64,000 nucleotides of DNA from Gammaproteobacteria bacterium (GTDB lineage Bacteria > Pseudomonadota > Gammaproteobacteria > Pseudomonadales > Azotimanducaceae), in assembly GCA_021773565.1 (NCBI GenBank), contig JAJFJZ010000020.1, positions 266,116-330,115 on the forward strand. The letters are read 5' to 3'. The first letter of the stretch is position 1; each line of letters starts with the position of its first letter. The position numbers and the translations under genes were made by a program. Positions 17,999-28,173 of the stretch are shown piece after piece. A model generated the notes under the pieces. That model saw only the letters and a list, made by a program, of their open reading frames with translations. It searched no databases and was not told the DNA's origin.

Positions 17999-20530
17999 AT
18001 GGCTAATATAACAAGCACCAGGCATATGGAATTAATACTGCAAAAATCCGGAATATTATTGCTGGTATCCATGCTGCTGGTTTTTTTCACCGGATCGCTT
18101 GCATGGGCAGAATCCTGGCCTCGGGAATTTAGCTGGAACGGCGGAAGCATGCAGGTATTTCAGCCGGAAATAGACGCTGTTCGACCCAGACCCGAAAGTG
18201 GTTCAGGCGCCCTGATAGAAGCTCGAGCTGCGCTGTCCATACGTCGAGATAAACACGAAGAGCCGCTGTTTGCTGCCATTAGATTTGAAGCCGATACATT
18301 CTCGGCAAACGATGCATCAAGCCTGCTGCTGGAAAACATTCATGTTGTGGACATTCGCTTCAGTAAACAGGATGAAGGTGAACAGACACAACTCATCACA
18401 TTGGTGGAAGATAATCTTGCTAACATCACGCTGGAGATTAAATCTGCACAAGAAAAAGATTCGATAGATGTAGCAGCATCCCATGAAGAATTTAACCTTA
18501 TCAAGGCAGAACCACCCAGGATAATATTGTCCGGCACTCCCGCTATCCTGGTGTTCATTGACGGTGAGCCGATAACGGAGGCAATCGAAGACACTGAATT
18601 GCGCCGGGTGGTAAATACGCCATTTACCATTATTGCCAATCATAATAGCTATTATCTGGCCGCGAGCCCCACTCTGTGGTACCGAGCCAGCCACGCCCTG
18701 GGTCCGTGGGTTAGCATAGATAACCCTGCTTTTGACGTGCCAGCAAATGTATTGGCGCTCATCAATGTTAAGCAGGAAAACGGTCAGTCAGACAATCAGC
18801 CCTACGCTCAGGAGAACCCGGAACCGGCTGCATATCCACGGCCGGTTGTCATAGTGGCAACTGAACCCACCGAACTCATAATCTACGATGGTGTCCCCTC
18901 ATGGTCACCGTTAGAAGGTATGAATCTTCTTTACATGAGCAATACCGAGAACGATGTCTTTCTGGACATCGAAAGTAGTCAGAATTACGTACTGTTGGGC
19001 GGTCGGTGGTACAAGGGACGCGTGGGCGCAAGTGACGTACCGTGGCAACCCGTAGCAAATGATGCGCTACCAGATGCATTTCAGAACATCGACGACTACC
19101 TGAGAGCGCCCGAGGTTATGACGCATATTGCCGGCACACAGCAGGCGCGTGATGCGTTATTGGACAATACCCTGCCAAGGGCCTCAGCCGTTAACCGGGA
19201 TGACACTAATTTCTCTGCAGAATGGGACGGAAATCCACGTTTTGAGACAGTACGTGGCACCCGCAATCTGCAATATGCATTGAACACACCCGCTGCCATA
19301 TTTAAATACAACAGCAGGTATTATGCGTGTGAGGATGGAATCTGGTATACCTCCAGCTCTCCATGGGGCAACTGGAGCATCGCCACCCGGGTTCCTGATA
19401 TCATCTATGATATTCCGGCTTCCAATCCGCACCACAACGTAACCTATGTTCGCGTTTATGACGCAACACCAGAGGTAGTCTACGTTGGATATACACCGGG
19501 TTACCTTGGCAGTTATGCATACCACGGAAGTATTGTGTATGGCACGGGCTGGCGCTACCGGCCCTGGTCGAGTGGACGCTATTATGCTCGGCCAGCAACC
19601 TGGGGTTTTAATGCTTATTACGACGCGTGGAACGGCTGGGCTTATTCTGCCGGACTATTCGATTACGGTTATTCCTTCGCATTTAACAACTATCGATACA
19701 GACGTCATTCGTACAACTATCCATCCTACGGTCATCGCCGCGACAGACGGCATGGAAAACCATACCGGGGTAACTGGACAGGAACTGGCGGGCATCGAAG
19801 ACATGAACCGGATAATTCCCATCCACGGCATCGACTCGTCGACCGTGACCGGCGCGGGGATGGCGACCATGCCAGGGGGAACGACAGGGATAGGGACCGT
19901 GACAGAAATCGAAACCGAAACTTCGATCGCGACAACAGCCATGAGAGGGATCGGGACAACAGGCGCGAAGACAGAGGGCGCGGTAACCATGGCGGCAATG
20001 CGGGAAATGAAACAGGTCGCTGGGTAGCGGACTCCGCTACCAGCACTCTTAAGCCCCCTCGATTAGCCCCCGCCAATCGAGCGGTAAACCGCCCCAAACA
20101 TAATTATTCCCGGCCCGACAAAAGTCGCAATCAGAAACGATTTTCGCCCGAGCCCGTTAACGAAAGACCCGCTATGGGAAAACCAGGTATTCGTACGCGT
20201 ACAGAGGGTAAAGTGCGAGACAGAACACAGCACAGAACGAAGCCTTCACCAAAACTGGAAGGCCTGCGTAATGTGGACGAGCGTCAACTCAATAAAGTGC
20301 GCGATAACGTCAAAAAATATGTCGCTCGCAATTACAACAGCAAGTCGGGCGACCGCGCTGACAGGAACGAAGCGCCGGTCAATCGAAAGGTAAAAGCTGA
20401 AAAACGCACAAAACGCGCGCACACACAAAAATCTGCAAGCAATAAGCGAGCAGAACGCGCAAAAAGCGTGCCTTCCAAAACACCCAGAGCAAGAAACAGA
20501 AAAGAAAGCGCCAGCCGACGGGCCCGTTAG
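17999..20530 (+). CDS. Large secreted WY-rich protein with basic RD/RN-repeat tail (carbohydrate-binding V/XII-like)
   Basis: 843 residues. A signal peptide ends near AWAES (residue 37); starting at the in-frame ATG 18026 gives a more typical signal length. Residues 40-480 contain repeated short modules with Y/W pairs, such as PTLWYRASHALGPWVS, GGRWYKGRVGASDVPWQPV and DGIWYTSSSPWGNWSIA, the pattern of proteins often annotated as carbohydrate-binding family V/XII. A Tyr/Gly/Ser-rich zone (about 495-570) follows, then a low-complexity stretch of Arg-Asp and Arg-Asn pairs (about 600-665), and a Lys/Arg-rich tail to the end. The architecture suggests a periplasmic or surface protein binding anionic polymers such as glycans, LPS or DNA. 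Confidence 0.7.
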   Translation: MANITSTRHMELILQKSGILLLVSMLLVFFTGSLAWAESWPREFSWNGGSMQVFQPEIDAVRPRPESGSGALIEARAALSIRRDKHEEPLFAAIRFEADTFSANDASSLLLENIHVVDIRFSKQDEGEQTQLITLVEDNLANITLEIKSAQEKDSIDVAASHEEFNLIKAEPPRIILSGTPAILVFIDGEPITEAIEDTELRRVVNTPFTIIANHNSYYLAASPTLWYRASHALGPWVSIDNPAFDVPANVLALINVKQENGQSDNQPYAQENPEPAAYPRPVVIVATEPTELIIYDGVPSWSPLEGMNLLYMSNTENDVFLDIESSQNYVLLGGRWYKGRVGASDVPWQPVANDALPDAFQNIDDYLRAPEVMTHIAGTQQARDALLDNTLPRASAVNRDDTNFSAEWDGNPRFETVRGTRNLQYALNTPAAIFKYNSRYYACEDGIWYTSSSPWGNWSIATRVPDIIYDIPASNPHHNVTYVRVYDATPEVVYVGYTPGYLGSYAYHGSIVYGTGWRYRPWSSGRYYARPATWGFNAYYDAWNGWAYSAGLFDYGYSFAFNNYRYRRHSYNYPSYGHRRDRRHGKPYRGNWTGTGGHRRHEPDNSHPRHRLVDRDRRGDGDHARGNDRDRDRDRNRNRNFDRDNSHERDRDNRREDRGRGNHGGNAGNETGRWVADSATSTLKPPRLAPANRAVNRPKHNYSRPDKSRNQKRFSPEPVNERPAMGKPGIRTRTEGKVRDRTQHRTKPSPKLEGLRNVDERQLNKVRDNVKKYVARNYNSKSGDRADRNEAPVNRKVKAEKRTKRAHTQKSASNKRAERAKSVPSKTPRARNRKESASRRAR

Positions 20531-20657
20531 AAACGCATTCCACACACCCCGGTGTCGGTCGCGTAAGCTAATTATGGCAAATTCGCCTGATAATAGCTCC
20601 TGACAAGGAGTTATGTACAACTTTGCAGTATGATTGGTTGGGGTTTAGGGGAATGCA

Positions 20658-21665
20658 TTGTTAGCTATAAAAAATCTTGCGATCGGGCCAGGGCAAATAA
20701 GCCATACCTTTCAACCAGGAAAAATCAGTGTAATTCTCGGTAACAATGGCGCAGGCAAAAGTACCTTTGCACGATTAATTACCGGCCTTTCACCCGTTCG
20801 GCGGGGCAGTATTCTGCTTAATGGCGCTGACATAATTCCCACCCCGGTGCGCAACCGGGATATTGCACTGGTGTTTCAGGAGTTCGTAAATTACCCTTCT
20901 TTAAGTTGTTTCGAAAACATAGCTTCGCCTTTGCGCGCCCGTAATACACCAGAACACGAACTTCGTCCTGAAGTGGAAGCGTTGGCACGCACACTCAAAT
21001 TGGAAACCCTCCTTGAGCGCCTGCCGGAAGCACTCTCCGGGGGCCAACAACAACGCCTTGCTATTGCTCGTGCGCTTGCTAAAAAGGCCAGTGTTCTATT
21101 GTTAGATGAACCGCTGGTCAATCTGGACTACAAACTTCGGGAATCCCTGCTAGTGGAACTCAAAATTTTGTTGCACGAGCGCAACTGCGTAGTTATCTAT
21201 ACCAGTTCTGATACGGCTGAAGCATTTGCTGTGGGTGATGAAATTTTACTTCTTGACAAGGGCAGCATATTGCAGGCGGGTGATCCAATGTTTCTCATGA
21301 ACAACCCCGGCTCGCTTGCGGCTGCCGATCTGATGGCTGATCCGGGAATTAATAGTGTGCAGGCAACCCTGGTAGATGGGCGCCTGAATACCAGGGGTAA
21401 TAGTGCGGGGCAACGTACGTATGCAGTAAGGCCGGATCACCTGCAACTACAACCGCATGATAAGAATTGTGTACGCTTCACTGCCACCACTTTATTCAGT
21501 GAAAGTAACGGCTCTGACACTTACCTGCACATGCGTCTGCCATTTGATGAAAGTTTTTCAAATCAAGCGCCGGTCTGGGTTGCCCATCTTTCGGGACATC
21601 ATGATTTTATTCCCGGCGACAACATGCAGATGTATATCTCCGGCCAGGACCTGAAGGTTTTTTAA
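20658..21665 (+). CDS. glpS: Glycerol-type ABC importer ATPase 1 (GlpS-like)
   Basis: 335 residues, TTG start 5 nt after AGGGGA. A MalK/CUT1-type ATPase: Walker A GNNGAGKST, Q-loop VFQEF, normal signature LSGGQQQR, Walker B LLLDEP with catalytic Glu, D-loop NLD, then a C-terminal TOBE-like regulatory domain. The switch (H-loop) His is replaced: the usual Y-V-T-H-D reads Y-T-S-S-D. Without that His this subunit's own Walker site is expected to hydrolyse poorly. First gene of a seven-gene operon that matches the rhizobial glycerol importer glpSTPQUV in order and protein sizes. A small hairpin (20595-20612) lies in the leader. Confidence 0.85.
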   Translation: MLAIKNLAIGPGQISHTFQPGKISVILGNNGAGKSTFARLITGLSPVRRGSILLNGADIIPTPVRNRDIALVFQEFVNYPSLSCFENIASPLRARNTPEHELRPEVEALARTLKLETLLERLPEALSGGQQQRLAIARALAKKASVLLLDEPLVNLDYKLRESLLVELKILLHERNCVVIYTSSDTAEAFAVGDEILLLDKGSILQAGDPMFLMNNPGSLAAADLMADPGINSVQATLVDGRLNTRGNSAGQRTYAVRPDHLQLQPHDKNCVRFTATTLFSESNGSDTYLHMRLPFDESFSNQAPVWVAHLSGHHDFIPGDNMQMYISGQDLKVF

Positions 21666-22729
21666 TGGCCCACGTAAGCCTGAATAATATATCGCACGCC
21701 TATAATGCGAATACAGATTCTGAAACACAGGTTTTGACGGACATCAGCCTCGATATTCCGCACGGTTCTGCACATGCTTTATTGGGCGCCTCTGGTACCG
21801 GTAAAACGACGTTGCTTAAAATAATCTCCGGGCTACTGATCCCGACTGAAGGCGATCTACTGGTTGACGGCAGACGGGTAAATACTGATTCGCCACGTGA
21901 AAGAAATATTGCACAGGTATTTCAGTTCCCCGTCTTGTATGAGCATATTAGCGTTTTCGAAAACCTGGCCTTTCCACTACGCAATCGCAAAGTTCCACTC
22001 ACTGAAATTCATACTCGCGTAAAACAAACAGCCGAGTTACTGGAAATAGATAATTTGCTCAGCGGTAAAACAACCGGTCTGTCTATTTTTGACAAACAAA
22101 AAGTATCCCTTGGACGTGCTCTGGTGCGCAATGACGTATCAGCTATTTTGCTGGACGAGCCTTTAACCGCCGTTGAACCCTCAGCCAAATGGCGCTTGCG
22201 CCAAAAGCTGAAGGAGCTACAACAGGAACTCTCTCTAACGATGATATATGTCACACATGATCAGCTTGAAGCAATGACTTTTGCTGAACAGATTAGTGTG
22301 ATGCACGAAGGGCGTATTATTCAGACCGCGTCGCCGCGTGAATTGGTAGAAAAACCCCAACATGAACACGTAGGATTTTTTATCGGGATGCCCGGGATGA
22401 ATTTTCTACCAACAGATAGTACCGCGTGTCTGTCGCCTCCCAAAGGTGCAACCAAAGCAGGCTTTCGACCCGATCAGGCTTTTGTCAGCACGAAGCAGGG
22501 ACACAACAGCCTGCAGGTAGCGGTGATAGATCAACAGGCTCTCAGTACACATTTGGGAGAAAGCTGGGGTTTGCTTACCTGCAAATATCAGGATATTGAA
22601 ATTCGTACGCGACAGCACCTGAACCTGAATGTTGGTAGTACCGCATGGCTCCACATAGATAATCCACACTTTTTCCGGAATGGCTGGCGCATGACCGGGC
22701 AAGCAGAGGTCACGCAAGGCAATGCGTAA
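21665..22729 (+). CDS. glpT: Glycerol-type ABC importer ATPase 2 (GlpT-like)
   Basis: 354 residues, start overlapping the stop of ATPase 1 by 1 bp. Walker A GASGTGKTT, Walker B LLDEP and H-loop VTHDQ are intact, but the signature that should read LSGGQ reads LSIFD and the D-loop reads AVEP in place of NLD. Signature and D-loop act on the partner's ATP, so both defects fall at the composite site formed with Walker A of ATPase 1. A TOBE-like domain occupies the C-terminal third. The pair therefore looks like a heterodimer with one working and one degenerate ATP site. Confidence 0.85.
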   Translation: MAHVSLNNISHAYNANTDSETQVLTDISLDIPHGSAHALLGASGTGKTTLLKIISGLLIPTEGDLLVDGRRVNTDSPRERNIAQVFQFPVLYEHISVFENLAFPLRNRKVPLTEIHTRVKQTAELLEIDNLLSGKTTGLSIFDKQKVSLGRALVRNDVSAILLDEPLTAVEPSAKWRLRQKLKELQQELSLTMIYVTHDQLEAMTFAEQISVMHEGRIIQTASPRELVEKPQHEHVGFFIGMPGMNFLPTDSTACLSPPKGATKAGFRPDQAFVSTKQGHNSLQVAVIDQQALSTHLGESWGLLTCKYQDIEIRTRQHLNLNVGSTAWLHIDNPHFFRNGWRMTGQAEVTQGNA

Positions 22730-23594
22730 ACGTATAAATAATCGTGCCTGGCTAATGGTCCTGCCCGTACTGTTTCTGGTAGCAATGAGCGCGGTAATAC
22801 CCCTGATGACGGTGGTCAATTATTCCGTTCAGGATATATTCGATGACAACAACAGAGTATACGTGGGCCTGGAGTGGTTCATACAAATCATCCGGGACCC
22901 TGAATTGCATGCTGCCCTCTGGCGCCAGATCCTGTTCAGTGCCAATGTTCTGGCCATAGAGATACCCCTGGGCATTCTTATTGCCAAGGCCATGCCACGA
23001 CGGGGATCCGTTGCTACCGGATTGCTCATATTCTTCGCCATACCTCTACTCATACCCTGGAACGTGGTCGGCACAATCTGGCAAATTTTCGCTCGACCGG
23101 ACATCGGCATGGCGGGTATGTCCCTGACCAGCCTCGGGCTGGATTACAATTACACAGCAAACCCCGTGGACGCCTGGTTCACATTAGTGGCTATGGATGT
23201 GTGGCACTGGACATCCCTGGTCGTTCTGCTGGTTTTTTCCGGCCTGCGTGCTATTCCGGAAGCCTACTATGAAGCAGCGCAGATCGATGGTGCCAATCGC
23301 TGGCAGATGTTCCGGCATATCGAACTACCACGTCTTAAAACGGTATTGGGCATAGCGGTTTTGTTACGACTTATGGACAGTTTGATGATTTACACAGAGC
23401 CTTTTGTGCTCACCGGTGGCGGACCTGGAAATTCCACCACCTTTTTAAGCCAGTACCTGACCCGCATGGCGGTGGGACAGTTTGATCTGGGTCCGGCGGC
23501 AGCATTTTCCCTGGTCTATTTCATAATGATACTGACGCTTTGCTGGCTGTTCTACAGCCTGATATCCCCTGCAGAAGAGCAAACAGAACGATGA
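22722..23594 (+). CDS. glpP: ABC importer permease 1 (GlpP-like)
   Basis: 290 residues, six membrane segments. The EAA loop is visible as EAYYEAAQIDGANRWQMFRHIELPRLK, the contact with the ATPase. Belongs to the MalF-like sugar/polyol permeases, here without the large periplasmic loop. Overlaps the preceding gene by 8 bp. Confidence 0.9.
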   Translation: MRKRINNRAWLMVLPVLFLVAMSAVIPLMTVVNYSVQDIFDDNNRVYVGLEWFIQIIRDPELHAALWRQILFSANVLAIEIPLGILIAKAMPRRGSVATGLLIFFAIPLLIPWNVVGTIWQIFARPDIGMAGMSLTSLGLDYNYTANPVDAWFTLVAMDVWHWTSLVVLLVFSGLRAIPEAYYEAAQIDGANRWQMFRHIELPRLKTVLGIAVLLRLMDSLMIYTEPFVLTGGGPGNSTTFLSQYLTRMAVGQFDLGPAAAFSLVYFIMILTLCWLFYSLISPAEEQTER

Positions 23595-24403
23595 AGCAAT
23601 CACAGAGTGTCGTCGCCAACTCCGTCATATTTGTCTACAGCTGCTACCTGATACTGCCTCTGTACTGGTTGTTCAGTATGTCTATCCAGAGTAGCCAGGA
23701 CATAACAACCAACGCTGGCTGGTATCCAAAAAGCCCGACAATGGCGAATTTTCAGGAAATATTTACCAATCCGGTCTGGTACGAGGGTTTTTTGAACTCC
23801 CTCACCTACGTATTGATCAACTCCACCATATCCATAATTGTAGCCCTGCCCGCCGCCTACGCATTTTCCAGATATCGCTTCCTGGGGGACAAACATCTGT
23901 TTTTTTGGCTACTTAGCAATCGTATGGCGCCACCTGCAGTATTTCTGCTGCCTTTTTTTAATATGTATTCAAGCCTGGGTCTGTTTGATACTCCCCTGGC
24001 TGTTGCGCTGGCCCATTGTTTGTTCACTGTTCCCCTGGCTGTATGGATCCTGGAGGGGTTTATGTCCTCTGTTCCACGCCAGATAGACGAGTTGGCCCTG
24101 CTGGACGGGCACAGCTTCGTGCACTTTTTTTGTCGCATTTTCCTGCCGCTCATTCGCGCAGGAATTGGTGTTACAGTATTTTTCTGTTTCATGTTCAGCT
24201 GGGTCGAACTTTTACTCGCACGCACCTTAACGGCGAGTGCAGCCAAACCGATTGCGGTGGTAATGACACGTACTATCAGTGCTTCCGGAATCGATTGGGG
24301 ATTGTTGGCTGCGGCCGGTGTGTTGACCATATTGCCGGGGCTGGTGGTGGTATTTTTTGTACGCAACTACCTGACACGCGGATTCGCCCTTGGTCGCGTT
24401 TAG
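23591..24403 (+). CDS. glpQ: ABC importer permease 2 (GlpQ-like)
   Basis: 270 residues from the ATG that overlaps the previous stop (ATGA). Six membrane segments of the MalG type; the EAA loop appears as RQIDELALLDGHSFVHFFCRIFLPLIR. Forms the membrane channel with the preceding permease. Confidence 0.9.
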   Translation: MKQSQSVVANSVIFVYSCYLILPLYWLFSMSIQSSQDITTNAGWYPKSPTMANFQEIFTNPVWYEGFLNSLTYVLINSTISIIVALPAAYAFSRYRFLGDKHLFFWLLSNRMAPPAVFLLPFFNMYSSLGLFDTPLAVALAHCLFTVPLAVWILEGFMSSVPRQIDELALLDGHSFVHFFCRIFLPLIRAGIGVTVFFCFMFSWVELLLARTLTASAAKPIAVVMTRTISASGIDWGLLAAAGVLTILPGLVVVFFVRNYLTRGFALGRV

Positions 24404-24418
24404 AGGAGTGGCCTGATT

Positions 24419-24691
24419 ATGTCCTGGATGGCATGGACACCAGTTACGGCGATATTTTTTACAGCAATCATTCTTGCCGTTATTGTGATGACGCTCTGGG
24501 AGCTCAAATCACCTACAGTATTGCGCAAGGGTTTGCTCTGGTTTGCTACTACCAGGGGCGACCGGTTTTTCATGTGTTTACTCGGCAGTGCCATCATCCA
24601 TATACTCTGGATCGCTACGACAGATATTGAACCAGCCGTGGCCACCCTGGTTTGTCTGATCAGCGCTGTGCTGGTAATGCGATACGCGTAA
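24419..24691 (+). CDS. Small integral membrane protein of the glycerol importer (DUF2160, GlpU-like)
   Basis: 90 residues, three hydrophobic segments, beginning MSWMAWTPVTAIFFTAI. DUF2160 proteins of this size are found between the second permease and the binding protein in glycerol ABC operons, so position and length support the call. Molecular role unknown; probably an accessory membrane subunit. Confidence 0.75.
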   Translation: MSWMAWTPVTAIFFTAIILAVIVMTLWELKSPTVLRKGLLWFATTRGDRFFMCLLGSAIIHILWIATTDIEPAVATLVCLISAVLVMRYA

Positions 24692-24736
24692 AACAATAAC
24701 CGGCTGCTTAAAAAACGGCTTTTTCAGGAGAGAAAA

Positions 24737-26515
24737 ATGCGTCCCTTTGTATTAAATACCTTGCTTTTGCTTTTGGTAAGCGCCTGCGATTCGAAGACGC
24801 CCGACAACAATCAGGCACCACCCTTGGAACAGCAAGCCGATTCTTCCGACCAGCATCAACAGGCGGGGAAATCTCTGGAAGACTGGATTGACACGGAATT
24901 CCAGCCCTCAACTTTGGGCAGGGATGCACAGATTGCAGAAATGAACTGGTTCAAAGAAGCAGCCAGGGATCTGCAGGACATTCAAATTAGTGTGGTGTCC
25001 GAAACACTTACCACCCATGAATACGAATCCCGAATTTTGAGCAAGGCTTTTTTTGATATCACCGGCATTCAGGTTAAACACGATTTGATTCAGGAAGGCG
25101 ATGTGATCGAAAAATTGCAAACGCAAATGTTATCGGGTCGTAACATTTACGATGCCTACGTAAATGATTCAGACCTTATCGGTACGCATGCACGGTACGG
25201 CTACGTCGTTCCTCTGGACGAGTTTATGCAAGGAGAAGGCAAGGATGTAACCTCGCCAACGCTGGATCTGGATGATTTTATCGGTCTCAGTTTTACCACC
25301 GGTCCCGATGGCACCCTTTATCAGTTACCCGACCAGCAGTTTGCCAACCTCTACTGGTTTCGCTACGACTGGTTTCAGCGTCCGGAACTAAAGGATCGTT
25401 TTCAAAAGTTGTACGGATATGCCCTGGGTGTACCTGTGAACTGGTCTGCCTATGAGGATATTGCAGAGTTTTTTAGCAAACACGTTGGCGAGATAGATGG
25501 TGAAAAAGTCTATGGGCACATGGACTATGGCAAAAAGGATCCCTCATTGGGATGGCGATTTACGGACGCCTGGTTATCCATGGCTGGAGCCGGAGACAAG
25601 GGTATTCCCAACGGAATACCTGTGGATGAATGGGGCATTCGCGTGGAAGGGTGTAACCCGGTCGGTTCATCTGTCTCCCGTGGCGGTGCTGCCAACAGCC
25701 CTGCTGCAGTTTATGCGCTAGGCAAATATATTGACTGGTTAAAGGCATATGCACCGCCTGAAGCATCTGGCATGACCTTTTCGGAATCTGGCCCCATTCC
25801 CGCGAATGGACAAATAGCCCAGCAAATTTTCTGGTACACCACTTTTACAGCTGACATGATCAAGCCAGGATTGGCAGTAGTTGATGCAAACGGAAACCCG
25901 AAATGGCGCATGGCACCCTCCCCTCATGGCCCTTATTGGGAAGAAGGAATGAAGCTTGGGTATCAGGATACCGGTGCATGGACCCTGCTTAAGAGCACAC
26001 CTGTTGAGCATCGTAAAGCCGCGTGGTTATATGCGCAATTTGTCACCGCCAAAACCCTCTCGCTCAAGAAAACCCTCGTAGGCCTTACACCCATTCGGAA
26101 TTCAGATTTACAACATCAGGCAATGACGGATGCAGCCCCCAGGCTGGGTGGGCTGGTGGAGTTTTACCGAAGCCCTGCCCGGATCGCCTGGACTCCTACA
26201 GGAACCAATGTACCCGACTATCCAAAACTGGCACAACTGTGGTGGTCTAACGTAGCGTCTGCCGTTTCAGGTGACCTTAGCCCCCAGCTGGCAATGGATA
26301 CCCTCGCAGAACAACAGGATAAGGTTATGGCACGCATTGAACGTGCTGGCATACAGCAACAATGCGGGCCAAAGTTAAACGACGAGAAAGATCCCGAGTA
26401 CTGGCTGGCACAGCCCGGCTCACCCAAGGCCAAACTTGACAACGAAAAACCGATGGGGCAAACCGTACCGTATGACTCATTAATTACTGCGTGGCGCGAA
26501 GGCCGGGTGCGATAG
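24737..26515 (+). CDS. glpV: ABC importer solute-binding lipoprotein (GlpV-like)
   Basis: 592 residues. Signal peptide with lipobox V-S-A-C at residue 16, so anchored in a membrane facing the periplasm. A family 1 extracellular binding protein fold follows, longer than maltose-binding protein but typical for the glycerol importer subgroup. Segments such as [40 protein letters not shown] and [14 protein letters not shown] are consistent with that fold. AGGAG upstream of the ATG. Substrate is probably glycerol or a related polyol, inferred from operon content. Confidence 0.85.
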   Translation: MRPFVLNTLLLLLVSACDSKTPDNNQAPPLEQQADSSDQHQQAGKSLEDWIDTEFQPSTLGRDAQIAEMNWFKEAARDLQDIQISVVSETLTTHEYESRILSKAFFDITGIQVKHDLIQEGDVIEKLQTQMLSGRNIYDAYVNDSDLIGTHARYGYVVPLDEFMQGEGKDVTSPTLDLDDFIGLSFTTGPDGTLYQLPDQQFANLYWFRYDWFQRPELKDRFQKLYGYALGVPVNWSAYEDIAEFFSKHVGEIDGEKVYGHMDYGKKDPSLGWRFTDAWLSMAGAGDKGIPNGIPVDEWGIRVEGCNPVGSSVSRGGAANSPAAVYALGKYIDWLKAYAPPEASGMTFSESGPIPANGQIAQQIFWYTTFTADMIKPGLAVVDANGNPKWRMAPSPHGPYWEEGMKLGYQDTGAWTLLKSTPVEHRKAAWLYAQFVTAKTLSLKKTLVGLTPIRNSDLQHQAMTDAAPRLGGLVEFYRSPARIAWTPTGTNVPDYPKLAQLWWSNVASAVSGDLSPQLAMDTLAEQQDKVMARIERAGIQQQCGPKLNDEKDPEYWLAQPGSPKAKLDNEKPMGQTVPYDSLITAWREGRVR

Positions 26516-26537
26516 CTCGCCTGCACAGGAAACCCAT

Positions 26538-27788
26538 GTGAAACAACCACAAATCAACTGCAGGCACCTTATCCCTTTTTTATGGCTCTTGAGTGCTTGC
26601 AGCACGGTAATACCTGACTCACCGCCGGATAAAACCAGCCAGCTTGGTCCGCGACCTTTCTACCTGATTGACGAAATGGAACCGGGTGCGCTCAAGCGCA
26701 AACTGGAAAGCTGTGCTGCAGGTCCTTTTTATCCCAGCACCTTTAGCATCGCGCACAGAGGCGCACCACTGCAGTTTCCTGAGCATACCGCACAATCCTA
26801 CTCGGCAGCGGCCAGAATGGGCGCGGGAATTATCGAATGTGACGTAACCTTTACCAAAGACAAGCAACTGGTATGCCGCCACGATCAATGTGATTTGCAT
26901 ACCACAACGGATATTCTTTTGCGGCCAGAACTGGCAACACAGTGTTACCAACCCTTTAACGCCGCCTCGGCAAAAGAAGATGCGAGTGCTGTCTGCTGTA
27001 CCAGTGATATAACGCTCAATGAGTTTAAGAGCCTGTGCGGAAAAATGGATGCGTTTAATCCGCGTGCCACCACAGTGCAGGAATATCAGACCGGGACACC
27101 AGAGTTCAGAACAGATCTCTACACCACCTGTGCAACACTTCTAACGCACAGGGAAAGCATTGCTCTGTTGCAACAACTTGGAACAGGATTTACCCCGGAA
27201 CTAAAAACTCCCCGGGTAACAATGCCCTTCCACGGAAATTACACGCAACAGGATTTTATCGCTCAGACTATTCAGGAATACCGGGCTGCCGATATCGCCG
27301 CTGACCAGGTCTGGATTCAATCGTTCGATGCAAATGACATCAGACACCTTATTGCCACTTACCCGGGATTTGCCGGTCAGGCAGTTTATCTGGATGCCCG
27401 CTCCGAACAACCCGACTTTGTGGCGACAAAAGAGAATTTCGAAAAGTTGTATGCTGAGGGATTTCGGGTGATCGCACCCCCCATAGCGGTGTTACTGGAT
27501 CTGGATGGTGAGGGAAAAATAGTACCTTCACAATACGCCCGTCTTGCCAGGCATGCAGGGTTTGACATAATTGCCTGGAGCCTGGAACGCTCGGGAAGAC
27601 TGAAAGAAGACATGAAGGAAGGCAGCGCTGGTGATTACTATTATGCAAGTGTGCGAGAAGCAATAAGCGGCGATAAAAACCTGTATCCCGTTCTTGATGT
27701 ACTGGCAAAGCAGATTGGAATTATCGGGATTTTCAGCGACTGGCCCGCTACAGCTACCTACTACGCCAATTGCATGCTTGGGGACTAA
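26538..27788 (+). CDS. Glycerophosphodiester phosphodiesterase lipoprotein
   Basis: 416 residues, GTG start with AGGAA 7 nt upstream (the overlapping ATG at 26536 runs directly into a stop). Lipobox L-S-A-C near residue 21. The GDPD catalytic pattern is complete at the N-terminal side: [15 protein letters not shown], then [19 protein letters not shown]. It contains an insertion with several Cys (for example AVCCTSD), likely disulfide-bonded outside the cytoplasm. It would release glycerol-3-phosphate and alcohols from phospholipid-derived diesters. Last gene of the importer operon, 22 bp after glpV. Confidence 0.88.
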   Translation: MKQPQINCRHLIPFLWLLSACSTVIPDSPPDKTSQLGPRPFYLIDEMEPGALKRKLESCAAGPFYPSTFSIAHRGAPLQFPEHTAQSYSAAARMGAGIIECDVTFTKDKQLVCRHDQCDLHTTTDILLRPELATQCYQPFNAASAKEDASAVCCTSDITLNEFKSLCGKMDAFNPRATTVQEYQTGTPEFRTDLYTTCATLLTHRESIALLQQLGTGFTPELKTPRVTMPFHGNYTQQDFIAQTIQEYRAADIAADQVWIQSFDANDIRHLIATYPGFAGQAVYLDARSEQPDFVATKENFEKLYAEGFRVIAPPIAVLLDLDGEGKIVPSQYARLARHAGFDIIAWSLERSGRLKEDMKEGSAGDYYYASVREAISGDKNLYPVLDVLAKQIGIIGIFSDWPATATYYANCMLGD

Positions 27789-27954
27789 ACCTTGTCCCAC
27801 GCGCGCACTGGACCCAGATATTGGTCTTTTTCGCCGCCTATAGCTGCGAGTCTTTCTATGTTTAAAGATGTAAGTGTTTGTTTTTATTAACTATATTTTT
27901 CTGGCGTGGATATTGCTTTATATTAATTGAATATAATCGTTATGGAGGCCCTTG

Positions 27955-28173
27955 ATGGACCTGATCGGATCACTGATTGGACTGGTAATAGTACTTTTTT
28001 GCGCCCTTATCTGGTTGCTGCCTATTATCTTCATTCTTGCTTCAGACAGAACCAGCGGCAAAGAAAAATTTGCCTGGATACTGGCGGTGATTTTTATCAC
28101 CTGGTTTGCATGGATATTTTATATGCTACTTGCGCCTTTAAGCAGTCGTGATTCTTATGGATATCGCCGCTAG
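27955..28173 (+). CDS. Small PLDc_N-like membrane protein
   Basis: 72 residues from the ATG with GGAGG 6 nt upstream. Two membrane helices flank a short loop with DRTSGKEKFAWIL, the pattern of small proteins with the phospholipase-D-nuclease N-terminal domain (W-x-x-x-x-F-x-F/W after the basic loop). These short proteins have no catalytic domain and no known function. A TATAAT sits at 27932-27937. Its 3' end overlaps xthA by 4 bp, convergent. Confidence 0.7.
   Translation: MDLIGSLIGLVIVLFCALIWLLPIIFILASDRTSGKEKFAWILAVIFITWFAWIFYMLLAPLSSRDSYGYRR

Noticed and set aside
19485..20027. 180-aa plus-strand ORF rich in Thr, Gly and Met
   Set aside because: Shadow frame of the RD/RN-repeat region of the large secreted protein.
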